Assembly: GCA_027575805.1 (NCBI GenBank)
Contig: JANBPU010000013.1
Location: 1 to 64,000 of the forward strand
Source: Mycoemilia scoparia
Lineage: Eukaryota > Kickxellomycota > Kickxellomycetes > Kickxellales > Kickxellaceae
DNA: 64,000 nt
Direction: 5' to 3'
Part shown: piece by piece, positions 9,405 to 20,098 of the stretch
How the letters are laid out: every line of letters begins with the position of its first letter
How positions within the stretch are numbered: position 1 is the stretch's first letter
Program-made: the position numbers and the translations under genes
The notes under the pieces: generated by a model
Database searches by the model: none
Seen by the model: only the letters and a program-made list of their open reading frames with translations
Told to the model about the DNA's origin: nothing

Positions 9405-10381
9405 TGTTGGGCTGTAGCCCACATGGTCTGCCCTGAACGATTCCAGATAGAATAAGTTTGTCCTGAATGATCCAGGATCGCCCTGAACAACTTTCAGTTG
9501 ATTAGAGTAATTTTGGATCAACCAGGATCATAACCCAAGGATATAATCCTCACTTGCCTTTTATTAGTTTAGTTAGTTTAATGAAGAGTTTTGCTATCTT
9601 CATTACCTTTTATAGAATCATACTTTTATTTAGTTAAAAATAAAGTTGTGGTTGAAAGGATTTGAAGAGTTATAATTATACCTTATTGTTATCCATTTAA
9701 GATCATTCTTTTCCATCCATTATCATTTTGAATGACTCCCTATTAGTATTCCTTCATTACACTCCCTTTCCCCCATTCAGAATCATCCTGAACAATATAT
9801 TTTATTCTGCTATTCACGCACCCTTGTGCTTTGCCCTTCATTCCCTTTCTGAATGATTCCTAACCATTCAGAACAAAAGTCTTTCAGAGACAACTTCCCA
9901 GAACAGTTGAGGCTCATTCTGGATGACCCTGGTCTGTCAGGAATGATTCAGAACAGGAAGGGATGTTTCTGAATGGAAGTGAATAGTTCAGAATGAGTAA
10001 GAATGGAAATGAACAGGAATAATTCATTCAGAATGGGTAAGGATCAGAAATGAGTATTATAGAATCACTTGGGGATAACTTATATAAGAATATAAATAAT
10101 TAGTACTCTGTTCAAATCCTTTCAACCATAACTTTATTTAAATAAATAACAGTATGAGCATATAAAGGTAAAATGAGAGTGCCTTTTCTCAAAATTATTA
10201 TAAAATCGTTAATAAAAGAAATTGCTAATGATAATAATTGAATTGCTATGATTCAGAATGATTCAGAATCATTCTGATCAATCAAGAATCATTCAGAATG
10301 ATTTTGGGTTATTATATGTGGGCATGAATGGTCACAGCCCAACACTTGGCAGTTTATTAGAGCCAATCCTACAGATTGACA
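9405..10381 (+). repeat. Gypsy 2 3' LTR, interrupted by LTR D
   Basis: It starts TGTTGGGC right after the polypurine tract 'AAGGAAGGGGG' and its spacer. It is interrupted at about 9826 by a reversed LTR and resumes at about 10345, ending GATTGACA at 10381. The last 32 bases match the end of LTR B with only a few differences. Without the insert the LTR would be about 460 bases. The exact inner borders are uncertain by a few bases. Confidence 0.6.
9827..10344 (-). repeat. Solo LTR D, reverse orientation
   Basis: Read on the minus strand it begins TGTTGGGCTGTGACC (10344 downwards) and follows LTR C closely through the CACTCTC block and 'GGTTGAAAGGATTTGAAC'. It then diverges into GAATGATTC-type units. 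The right flank is CTTGG and the left flank CTTG, an imperfect target duplication. No genes lie inside. The left border is approximate. Confidence 0.6.
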
Positions 10382-10536
10382 ATCACTCTTGCACTTTTAA
10401 AAATAATTGCCTATTTTATTTACTTTACAATTAACTATGCTAGAAAACCCAGTCCACAAATACTATGATCAAATTAACATGATAATGATCTTGAAAACAT
10501 TGACAACCCAAGTATTTTAATATCTATATATCAGTT

Positions 10537-12905
10537 TTACACAATTGATCCATAACTTGTGCTTCCATGTCTATTCTCCAAACTTGTGTTCTGTGATATC
10601 GAAGCAACATAGCTACCTGTATGTGACTGATCCTGCTGAAGTGATGGGGATGGTCTTGGCTGGTATGATCCACGCCGTCCAAATCCAAAGGCTATCCCAA
10701 CTTCAACAACAGGGTAATGATAGTCGCCTTCTACATTACGTGCTTCATTAAATATCTGCTCGTCATAGGAGTCGCCCAGTGCATCATACTCAAAGTCAAG
10801 TTTATATAGCTCCTCATCACTGCACTCATCATCTGAAATAGGTTCATAGTTGCCAGACCCATCATTTGTTTGGCGGACTCGAACTAGCTTTGGTGGGATT
10901 GGATACAGTGTTGATGATTGGTATTGGTATCTATACGAGCTTGATACCTGTCTTCCTGGCCCGTGTGTAAGAGTTTCCCTATAGATTGCTTGTGCTTCTC
11001 TTTCACGGCGAGATCGATGATGGCCTATGGCCTGGATAGCATGAAGTGGTGAGTGGTGCCCTAGCTGGCCGTTGGATGCCACCAGGCGACCTTTCCCACT
11101 ATCAATAGGAAGCCAATACGTTTCTTTTCCGCCTCTGGTGTACCGCATACCAGCACGAAGTCTGTTTTCATCGATTCTTTTGGCTGAGGGGCGGGCAGGT
11201 GTATTTGAGGACTTGGCACTAGATGTTTGTATTCCTATCCTATGCGAAGTCCGGTTGCCATCTTCCGAAGATTGTGGTGTGGTATCGTCTTCTGGAGTAG
11301 CCACTGAAGAGCTGGTAGTGCTTGACCCTGATGACAATGTTAAGCTTGAATGTTGCCTACTGACAGCCCTATGTTTCTTTGAATGTCTAGCTGGGGCAGC
11401 TACGGGTATGGGCGAATCAAGGTCATTGACAGAAACCACGGGTTCAAAAAAGTGATAAGTGTACTGTTTTCCTGAATAGGCATCACGCACATCCTGAATA
11501 ACATCCCCAAATCCCAGAGCATCACGCACAGCATAAGGAAGCCTCATTCGCGCAGCCTGGCTATAGGCAGGAATATAGTCCCTGTAGGAAAAGGAGTACC
11601 AGTGACCCCATGTGGCAGGAAGCATTTCGATACAAATAAGCCATGCCTGGATATATGAAGCAATGTGTTCTGCCGATATCGACTCTGAACTGGGGACCAA
11701 CCCAATGCCAACAAGGATGGATAAGCCAAACCCCTGCCAGTACGAAAAGAACACTATGGCTTTTATACAGAGAAACTTGGGCAATGGACGCCACTGTGCC
11801 AAATCTTTACATGTCGCAGTATAGAAAATCACTAGACAATAAAGCGAAAGCGATACGCTGATATTGTAAGAAAGTTGAACCCAAGGGTATAAGTCGCCCA
11901 GCGACCATTTTCCTTCAGTATAAAGTCCAATTGGGGCACAGAGTATAGTGATAAGTGCTGTAAGTGGTTTAACTATGACATATTGAAGAATACCACGCTT
12001 CAGGAGCAAGTAATCGTAGGGATCACTGAGCTAAAAGCAATATTTTTGGACGTTTAAATGAATGGAAGGTCGGTTAATGAATACAAGTATATATACACAC
12101 TATATAGCAACATATGGATCATAATTTTTGAAGTGAGAATGGTTATAGTGGCAGTCCCAGCCAAATGGGTGACTCTATAGCCCTTCAAAAGTAACTACCC
12201 ATATGTTGAAATTCGGATAAAGACAAGAAACACTTACATCTAATCCCTTCTTAAATGTTGATAATGGCCAGAATAACTGGACTTGTGGTCTATTATACAT
12301 GACAGTTAGAAATGCTCTTTCGCCGTCCATATATGCAATAAGCAAGCTGACAAAACAATAAATGACAAACGCCTAATCAAGATAAAACCATTCCGAGCAC
12401 CAACCAAAGTCAATACGATATGTATGGAATTAAATATGCGAAGGTGAAGGGGCTCACACTATTTACCTCATATATATCACGTAACATATCCAAGTATCGC
12501 CCTGATCTTGGATGTAACAGACTACCCCATGCTGTGAGGGCATAGACCGGAACCCTATTCACAAATAGACGTCATAGACGCGGTCACCATGGATACACCT
12601 CATTATTAGCAACAGCAATGTTCTTGCGGATTTCAATGGGCAACCTACATCCATAATATCCTCACGACCCAGCGTTGAAGTCCCTACGATTTTGTTAAAT
12701 ACATTGAATACATGCATTCAATTTCCGAGAATGAATAGCCATCGCTTGTGTGAGAATGTGCGCGTATTTGGTTTAAAGGTTTCGATATTGAACTTACAGG
12801 TTGTATATAGTGCTTTAAATGGGTCCCGACGGCGACAAGCGAGGCAAATGTCCCCAGCCATGTGCTAATTGTAGCTATCAGCGTCAGGTGGTCCGTCAGA
12901 GACAT
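10537..12905 (-). CDS. TMEM184 / OST-alpha family membrane protein
   Basis: Five exons read on the minus strand: 12905-12798, 12683-12649, 12554-12467, 12372-12238 and 12030-10537. All junctions have GT...AG and the frame is kept. The product is about 620 residues. The N-terminal half has seven or so membrane segments with the family hallmarks 'RILWMVPVYAL' and 'Y-C-F-V-S-L-L', followed by a P-L-I-T type core and the E-M-L-P-A-x-x-G-H segment. The C-terminal 300 residues are a polar, Ser-rich cytosolic tail. The ATG at 12905 is used because the codon further out is TTG. Family members (DUF300) are vacuolar or plasma-membrane proteins linked to solute transport; the substrate here is unknown. 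Intron 4 carries a MITE copy. Confidence 0.85.
12111..12205. repeat. MITE-like element, copy 1 (in an intron)
   Basis: A 95-base unit bounded by CATATG on both sides. Its ends resemble an inverted pair: GGATCATAATTTTTGAAG at the left and CTTCAAAAGTAACTACC at the right. The middle holds the family core 'CCCAGCCAAATGG'. It lies wholly inside intron 4 of the TMEM184-like gene. Confidence 0.7.
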
Positions 12906-13784
12906 GAAACTTGGCAAAAGTTATCTTGGCCCGCAGCAGTATTTGGCAAAAATGCAATGGCCATAAATGCAGCAACAAGGTGCTTGGGAGAAAAGTCCAA
13001 TGTCAGGAAAAACAAATGCGTGTGATGGAATCGCCTTAGCTTAGAACCTCCTTATAAATAAAGAGGTGGGCGTGTTTTATTATAAAATTGCTGTTGAGTA
13101 GGTCGGATAAAAAGAATAAGTCTTGTTTTCTGTCAAAAAGGACATGCTTTTATGTCTTTGTGGAGCTCCATCAATCCATAAACAAACACACGAGTTTTTT
13201 GTTTTTACACACTCGCATTTTGGCCGGTGCCAGTGACGCTACAAATTATACTTTGATGAATCCAGAATTTACACTACATCAACAACCTACACCACATTTT
13301 TGGAGTTGAAAAAGAAAATAATGTTGGATGTTCAGACAAGTATTGACACCCGTTTCCTGGATGTGAGTATGATAACCTCGGGGAAAATAGATGGTCAGAG
13401 TTTACAAGGCCTTAAGCAGAATGGATCTCTAGGAATTGCATATCAAATGGCCTGTGACTAGGCCAAAATCTCACGAGGACCCCCACCATTCTTGTCTACC
13501 AGAAGGCATGTTCTCAGTCAAAAGGGAACCAAGCTGTACCCACAATCCATCTTAAAAATAACCTAGAGGCCATGAAAATTGGCCGGCATTCCAGGGATTA
13601 TTCTGGTACACTTTTACAGGAAAATCTGTCATTTGGCTGTGATTGTGCCTATAACCATTGGCCTCCAAAAGGAGGTACCACCCTTCAAAGATTATGATCC
13701 ATATTTAAATAAAACAAAGTATTAACAATTAGGTTAAATGTGAATAATGAAAAATGTACAGGAAATTATATATAATGACAACAA
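12906..13784. repeat. Intergenic region with a degraded MITE copy (about 13600-13713)
   Basis: This is the stretch between the TMEM184-like start and the end of the F-box/WD40 gene. About 13600-13713 holds a degraded copy of the MITE-like family: 'CATTTGGCTGTGATTG', 'CCTCCAAAAGG' and the right end 'CTTCAAAGATTATGATCCATAT'. Otherwise I see no coding sequence of conviction. It should contain the TMEM184-like promoter. Confidence 0.55.
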
Positions 13785-16177
13785 CTATTCTTCAATAAAG
13801 GACAAATCAAGACCCTCGGAAAAATCCCAAATAACCATCTTCTGATCTTGGCTGGTGCTATTTTACATTGAAAAAGTAAACATACATTATGTTAACTCCA
13901 AAGAAATATACAAAATGGGATCATCACGCAACAAATGGGTAGTTATTTTTAAAGGGTGACCATTTACTAACAAATGGTGATCGCACATTTGGCTGAGATT
14001 GCCCCTTTGACTGTTGGCCTCCAAAAGGTACCCTTCAAAAATAATGATCCAAATGAAAATTTTGTATAGACATTACCTGACAATTCGTGACATGCTATGC
14101 TGAACATCAAATACCCAGCTGGTATGTGCGTTCTTGAGGTCCAAAAGGCACTGACCAGTTTCCGCATCCCAGACCTTTACGCTCTGGTCATAAGAACCCG
14201 ATACAATTCTAGAACCGCCGTCATAATGCAATGTCCGCACTAAATTAGTATGCCCCTCAAGCACTCTTTCGCATTTTTCAGTCTCCATGCTCCATATTCG
14301 TATAGTATGGTCGTTGGATCCCGAAACTATGTGCTTTCCATCAAATTGCACACAAGCCAGACCACGTGTATGCCCAACAAAATCGCGAACATGAGCCCCA
14401 GTGCGGACATCCCACACCTTTATGAGGGCATCTCCTGACGCAGAAACTATCAGCCCGCCTTTCAGCTGAACCGCATTGACTGGGCCGTGGTGACCAACAA
14501 GGGTCTGAAGGAGATTCCCGTTGTTGCGCCCCCATATCTTTATGGTGCAGTCCTTGGAACAGGTGACAATGTATTCTTCATCAAAAGCAACGTCAAGAAC
14601 TCCAGCAGAGTGGCCCCTTAGGTAATGGACCGGCGCTCCAGAGCAGATGTCCCATACGATGGCGGTGCTATCGCTGGAACCAGTGACTAATATCTGAGTA
14701 TCATACTTGAGGCAAAGCACTGATGCCTCGTGGCCGAACAGAGTACGAGTGCATTGCAGGGTTTGCGAGTCCCAAAACTTAATGGTCCGATCCCTGGATC
14801 CCGTCACAATCTTGTTGCTGTCAAACTGCACACAGTAAATGCTGTCCATATGGCCAGTGACTACCCGCATGGTTGCTTGACCATTTTTCCATCGGGACTG
14901 CAACTCATAGCGGCCCCTAAACAGCTTTTCCCAATCTAGCCTTGGTCTTGGGACAGAAAAGAGCCGACCTTCGCAATCCTCTCCGTTTCCAAAGGGTCTA
15001 GCGGATTGAGAAATTGGACCGCAAGATGTGGTTTTTGTCAATGCAAGCACTTTCTTGGTTGCCCAGCCAGGCTGTTGCAGAAAAAGCTTCTGCCAGATCA
15101 GATTGTCTTTCCTGAATCTGTTCCACAGTGGACTGACCACCCCAATATCCAAGATTCTTGGAAAGTCAGCATATAAAACTATACGGCTGGCGATCTCGTA
15201 TGGCAACATCGTCAAAAAATCTACATTTCCAACGCCATGACACCCATTCAATAAGCATCTTCCATTCAACTGTTTTATCAGGGGGGATGTTAAATGCCCT
15301 TTACAAAGAAAGTGTAATAATCATCTTACCTATTCTCTTCTGTGCGTTTTTATCACTGCTATATGACAGCCTGTCTCCCTTTATTTCACGGGTTATAAAG
15401 TGTTCCGCAAATGAATCGCGCCGCTGGAGAAGCTGCAACTGCGTATTTAAACCAGCAAGACTTTCAGACCCGGCCTGCGGCTCGCCTGTGTTTTTAAACA
15501 GAGGGGCAGTAGCTGTACCAGCTGAACAGAAATCTGCTTGTCCGGACAATACCAGGCCTTGATCTATATGTGAAGCTGGCATTTTATCTGAACCGCTCAA
15601 TCTCAACTGGTCTCTGTCAGGGTGGTATGGGGTCTGCTGTTCGCAGCTTGTGTTTATTTCGAAAAACTGACTCTGACTTTCGTTTGCTCGCTGGTCTATA
15701 AAAACATTACAGTGGGCGATTAATGCAATATGCAGATATTTTTGTGCTGAAACAAGGTGGACAGGCACAGGTGACATCTGGAATTGAAAGATGTGAGCAG
15801 ACAGAGACTCCCTCCGAAGTTGCCACGCTTCGGATAATCACCACGTGTCAAGGCTCGATATCAACATGCTGCTTACCATGATTGAGTATGCTGGTGCTAG
15901 AATCCGCGGGGGCTGCTACTTGTTTTTGAGGCAAATAAATGGAATCAGATACTGGTCGGGTTTGGCCTACTGGTATCGCCGTTGCGTACTGCCGGTGATG
16001 GTGGACAGGGCCTGCTGCATGCCTGGCACTTGGGCGTCTCCCTGTGCCAGACGATGGAAAGAGCGGTGCTAATGATATCCTGCGTAACCGAACGCCACCA
16101 TCACTGGCATTAAGCGCAGGGTCGTACTGCTGCATATCCCTGCGCTGGGACCGCTTGATCCAGGAAATGGGCCACAT
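13785..16177 (-). CDS. F-box / WD40-repeat protein (putative SCF substrate receptor)
   Basis: Four exons are proposed: 16177-15877, 15827-15330, 15220-14077 and 13857-13785, giving 671 residues in frame. An F-box (D-F-L-T-M-L-P-Y-E-I-A...) starts exon 3 and is followed by seven WD40 repeats, each with a GH dipeptide and an I-K-F/V-W-D type end. The last exon supplies the final blade (S-T-S-Q-D...V-I-W-D-F). Such proteins recruit phosphorylated substrates to SCF ubiquitin ligases, as Cdc4 and Met30 do. The N-terminal 270 residues are low-complexity. Introns 1 and 2 (49 and 109 bases) are inferred from frame and splice signals; a later start at the ATG at 15777 is the alternative. Intron 3 is 219 bases because it holds a MITE. 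Confidence 0.8.
13932..14055. repeat. MITE-like element, copy 2 (in an intron)
   Basis: A 124-base copy flanked by CAAATG as a direct repeat at both ends. It shows GGGTAGTTATTTTTAAAGGGTG at the left and ACCCTTCAAAAATAATGATCC at the right. It sits in the last intron of the F-box/WD40 gene. Direct rather than inverted flanks point to a target duplication. Confidence 0.75.
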
Positions 16178-17440
16178 TGAAATACGCTTTTTTATGTGAA
16201 TGAAGATGATCGACAGAGATGCCTTCTATATTAAGCCAATTGCCGGGATGGGATGGATTGTTATTAGGCACAAAACAAAAGATCTTGAAAATCCCAGAAG
16301 TAAAAGGGGAAGAAAGAGATGATGTCAAGTCGCTGCTGCTGCGTCAGGAATAACCAGAGGCCAGAGAGCCCACGTTAAGGAATTTATATAGTCAAGCAGC
16401 GAATGTTGGTGGAGTGTCAGGGTATGCGGGCGCCATGATTGGGCATATAGCAATGAGGACCTAATTCTACAAGGCGCATAATGAAAGGCTGGATGGCTGG
16501 GAGGATCATGGCTGCAGTATACTCTACAGGCTAGTAATTTTCCTAGTAAGCGTGGCTCCAGGGCTGGACCGTGCTACTCATAAATGACTGCGTTTCGGGT
16601 CTAGATTAACAAACATGACCTTCCCAGCTTCTAAGCTTCTGGGAGCCGAGATTCCAGGACTTCCCCAGCTGACAAAAAATGTTCGCAGCGCCTGATTCCC
16701 AGTTACTAACTGTGCTGCTCTGTTTGCAGTATGATTTTTCCTGGTAATTACTGGGAAAATAAAAGGGCAGAAAAGGCGATGAATCAATCTGCCGGGTATC
16801 TAGAGTTACGGCTGCTAGCAGCCCAAACAGGAATTTCCCGAATGATTTTTAAAAAGCGTGTGATATGTAGTAGTGATCTGGACTGCTATCCTAGCCCAGA
16901 TAAAAATGACGGTGCGCTTTGTATGATTGTGGCGGGCTCGTGGTTTCAAGATGCCTGTTGAGCTCCTACCATCATTACTGCCTGTGAGTTGATAACAAAT
17001 CCAGTTCAGCAGTAGACCGAGTGATCAAGGGGGAACTGTGTGGGGTATCAGATAGACCGGCAACCTGTGTTGTAAATCCGAGGGGATAATCATTGAGCCA
17101 TAGCCTCATCTATTAAATATTGTCGTGATACTTGCGTAGAAAAGGGTGTAAACTGCAACTTCATAAACACAGGCTGTCGTGATGTAAGTGCAAAAAGGTG
17201 CAATCTCCAAGCCGTAGCCTCACATGGCGCAGGCTGTCGCAATCCATGTGTAGCAATGCTCAGGGCCAGCCATGAGTGATGTGTCTCCTCTCTCATGCCC
17301 ATTGGCAAAACCCCTGACCCACAGAACGGGCTGCTTTTTACTAGTTGCCAAAGATTGTAAAGCAATAAATATCCAAGTCCGTTTACTCAGTATTATATGT
17401 AGACATATCTCTTGCCTTTGTTTTTTCTAAAGACGTCAGG
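16178..17440. other. Divergent intergenic region, no gene seen
   Basis: This 1.26-kb stretch separates two divergent starts and should hold both promoters. It is less AT-rich than most spacers here. Around 17100-17260 there are decayed repeats of a 60-70-base unit with 'AGGCTGTCG' and 'GCCTCA' blocks. I see no coding region or RNA gene. Confidence 0.4.
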
Positions 17441-18514
17441 ATGAAGCACTTTGATGCCACTGCCTCCTTGCAGGCCACGAGTCTGCTCGAAAAACCTGTC
17501 CTTAACAGCGGCGCGGCCGATAGTCGTAGCCCGGCTTTACATAGAGGACGTCTTCATGTCTGGTTCACTCGAGTGCTCCTTTCTATGGTATTGGTGACCA
17601 CGGTGGTTGTTTTAATATGCCTCGTTCCGGAACACAAGCCCCAATTGCTTAGACAGACCTCGCCTGCGCTGATGATGGCCAATGTAATAAAGCGTCAAAA
17701 AAGAAACAGTGTAAAGCCCGTCGACGTTGATCTGTTTGTAATGTCCAGATGCCCAGGTAACTAAAAGCAGGGCACCGCCTGCAGCCAGCCGGCAACAGTA
17801 ATAACCAAACCTGCAACAAAAGCAAATGCCTTACCACTATGCTTTGTTCAAACCTATAGATGCACAGCTTGTCGAGCGGGAGTTCAACACTATTGGTAAG
17901 ATCATCTCTGTTTTGTGGCAAACCATGGGTTCATATAAATCCTGTTTCAAACTTACTTAACCAGCAACCTTTTTGTGCTTTCCCTGCCCATGCACTAAAC
18001 AGTGGACGATGTGGGCCCGATACTTAACATCAAGCAGCATTTTATCGGTACTGTCAATGCCACAGCCGAGTATGGCGTCGAGTGCAAACATGGAGACAGC
18101 GAGTGCAAGGGCAATATCGAGCAACTTTGTGCCCACAGCCTGCACAAAAATGAGCTAAATGTTTGGTGGAGATTCGTCTCATGCTTAAACACAAGCCCAG
18201 CTCTAATCGGTAAGAGCGAGCAGCTTACTCTCCTGTGCGCAAGCCAGGCCGGCGTGGACGAAGACAAATTGCTCCAATGCAGAGACAGCGAGGAAGGCCG
18301 GGAGCTGCTGAAGAAATCCGCCACCGAGGCGCAGGAACAAGGCATCAAGACTAGTGCCACAGTATTCATTAATGGCAAGCTGCGCTGTGTTGAGGACTCG
18401 GGCTGGAGAGAATGTCAGGGTGGGCACCTGATCGAGGATTTCGAGCGAGACATCTGCCGTGCATATGGTGACAAGCCTACTGCGCCCTTCGCATGCCAAA
18501 GGTTTATTGCCTAA
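17441..18514 (+). CDS. GILT-family thiol reductase-like protein, membrane-anchored
   Basis: Exons 17441-17756, 17860-17895 and 18003-18514 give 287 residues. A single hydrophobic segment near residues 45-70 follows a basic stretch, so it is probably a type II membrane protein facing the vacuole or secretory lumen. Exon 1 ends in 'DLFVMSRCP', and the 36-base exon 2 continues 'DAQLVEREF'. The C-terminal domain has the family's Cys pattern (G-V-E-C...S-E-C, C-L-N, C-V-E, C-Q-R). GILT enzymes reduce disulphides with a CXXC pair; here the site reads C-P-D-A, so only the first Cys remains. The gene stands alone on this strand. Confidence 0.75.
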
Positions 18515-20098
18515 AGGCCAGTTTCAAGCTTTTAGATTTACTATAGAAGTACCCAGCTAGTCTTGTCATCAAGTTTCACACCACCTTAGGCAAAACGGCC
18601 CCTAGGAACTGGTTAAAATAGCTGGTGATTGGGCCAAAGTCTGACGAGGGCCGGTTTCTGCCTACTATACACTTGCTCGCTTGTGAATTTTCATCTTATT
18701 AATAAATCGAAAGCAAAAATGATTATACATCCAGCATGTTACTCCCATTGTCAAGGCGACAGCCATTGTGAGAAGTTTCCTGACCAGTATGATGGCCAGC
18801 AAAGGCTGCTGATAAAAATTTCAGGGCTATGCGGTGCAGGTCATGATGGTAAGCCAGGCATTGTCTTCAAGAAAAACGGCAAATAATGCTTTTGGCGCAA
18901 GTATTACCCGGAAAACCTCATCAATAGGCAGTATATCCGGATCTATGTTGAAAGCGACCCCGAAGTGCAGAAAAGGGCGTGTTCTGGCCAAACACAAAAC
19001 TATACTTGCTTGAAACACGTATTTTTCAGTATTTTGTGTGGTTTTGAAGCCAAGATAACCAGAGAAAAGACATCTCATCAGTTTCATCGCACTTGCGAGG
19101 GGATCTGGGGTTGGGCGTTTGAAATCTGTGGGACAATAGATAAGGGTACCAAGATCGTCCCAGCAAGCAGCTTCCAGTGCCTATCTTTTTCAAGAGTGGA
19201 GATCATCAGAGCTGTCGTCGTGGTTTTGAGCCGTGGGATTGTTTGCAATAGGACACAGCTAGTGAGTAATTAGGACAATGATGGATTGCCCGTCCAGAGG
19301 GGGCATATGAGCTGTCAGGAGGCAGGAACAGGCCTCGGTAAAGATTATGGCCAGAGATGGGATTATTCCAAGCAGTATCAGGATCAACCATGGTGCAAAT
19401 AGATTATTGGGCATTCATATATTCTCTGTGCATCCTTCAGAAGAAATCCTCCAAGTTTGGCTGCCGTCTCTATTTAGGATCATCTTTTGTGGCTACACAA
19501 AGAAAATCGCTCATGTGTGTGTGTTTTTGGCGTGTAGATGCAGGCTCTGATAATAGCGCGCAAGCTAGTGCAGCTGCCCAGCGCTGGTGTTTTGAAAGCC
19601 CTAGTTCTACACGGCTCTTTAGGACTGAAGGCGACACCCTGCCCATTCAGCGGTGGTGGTTCCTGGTGATCCTGCACATCGCTGGAAAAGGCGACTATTC
19701 GTCTCCAAAGCTGTGCGGCGGCCATTTGAAAGCAATGTCCCATTTTAGCCCCCTGTGTCATCGTATATCCCAGAATCCCATGTGGAGGACGACTGTGTAT
19801 AGGCGAATGCCGCCGAAAGCACATGGCCGTCCCTTTTTTCCTTCCGCATTCTGATCCAGAATTCCTATAAAGGTCTCACCGCTCCCTCGAGTTACTGCAT
19901 CTCATACTGCTCATCACCGCTTGTTTGTTTCTTAAGAGGCCATATCCGCCCTCCCCTCTTCTATATTCCTTCTATACCCGCCCATTCATCCGGTTTGCAT
20001 TCCTTCCAAAAACCTTAGCCAAAGTCGAGTGTGGGCTGTCTCTTGCGTACTAGCTACACATACCGTCGGTCCGGATACAGCACTCAGCAAGCAACAGT
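18515..20098. other. Intergenic region upstream of the OPT transporter
   Basis: About 1.6 kb between the GILT-like gene and the OPT transporter. Short open frames (for example a Cys-rich one at 18720-18886) show no family I can name and no splice structure. The last 250 bases before the OPT start are pyrimidine-rich, as in strong fungal promoters. Confidence 0.4.
19866..19872 (+). promoter_or_regulatory. TATA-like box of the OPT transporter
   Basis: 'TATAAAG' lies about 230 bases before the OPT start codon and is followed by long CT-rich tracts (19880-20000), a common layout in highly expressed fungal genes. The transcription start is not known. Confidence 0.4.

Larger units (their letters stand above)
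6142..10381 (+). mobile_element. Chromodomain Ty3/gypsy retrotransposon (gypsy 2), decayed, 5' part off-window
   Basis: The visible part starts inside the reverse transcriptase ('VDY' then a LDDNYPLP stretch), exactly where the LINE poly(A) ends. Gag, protease and the 5' LTR must lie left of the window, beyond the LINE. To the right come RNase H, integrase, a broken chromodomain, an extra coding tail, a polypurine tract (9391-9401) and a 3' LTR from 9405. That LTR is itself interrupted by LTR D. This is the oldest layer of the block. Confidence 0.8.

Noticed and set aside
10105..10125. 'GTTCAAATCC' as a tRNA T-loop
   Set aside because: The same phrase recurs in every LTR of the family; no tRNA stems surround it.
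15269..15300. A 31-base intron upstream of the F-box (acceptor at 15299)
   Set aside because: Too short. An acceptor at 15221 gives a 109-base intron and starts the F-box at the usual residue.
18629..18886. Cys-rich 85-codon open frame as a small secreted protein
   Set aside because: No signal peptide, no family match and no splice structure; chance is likely.
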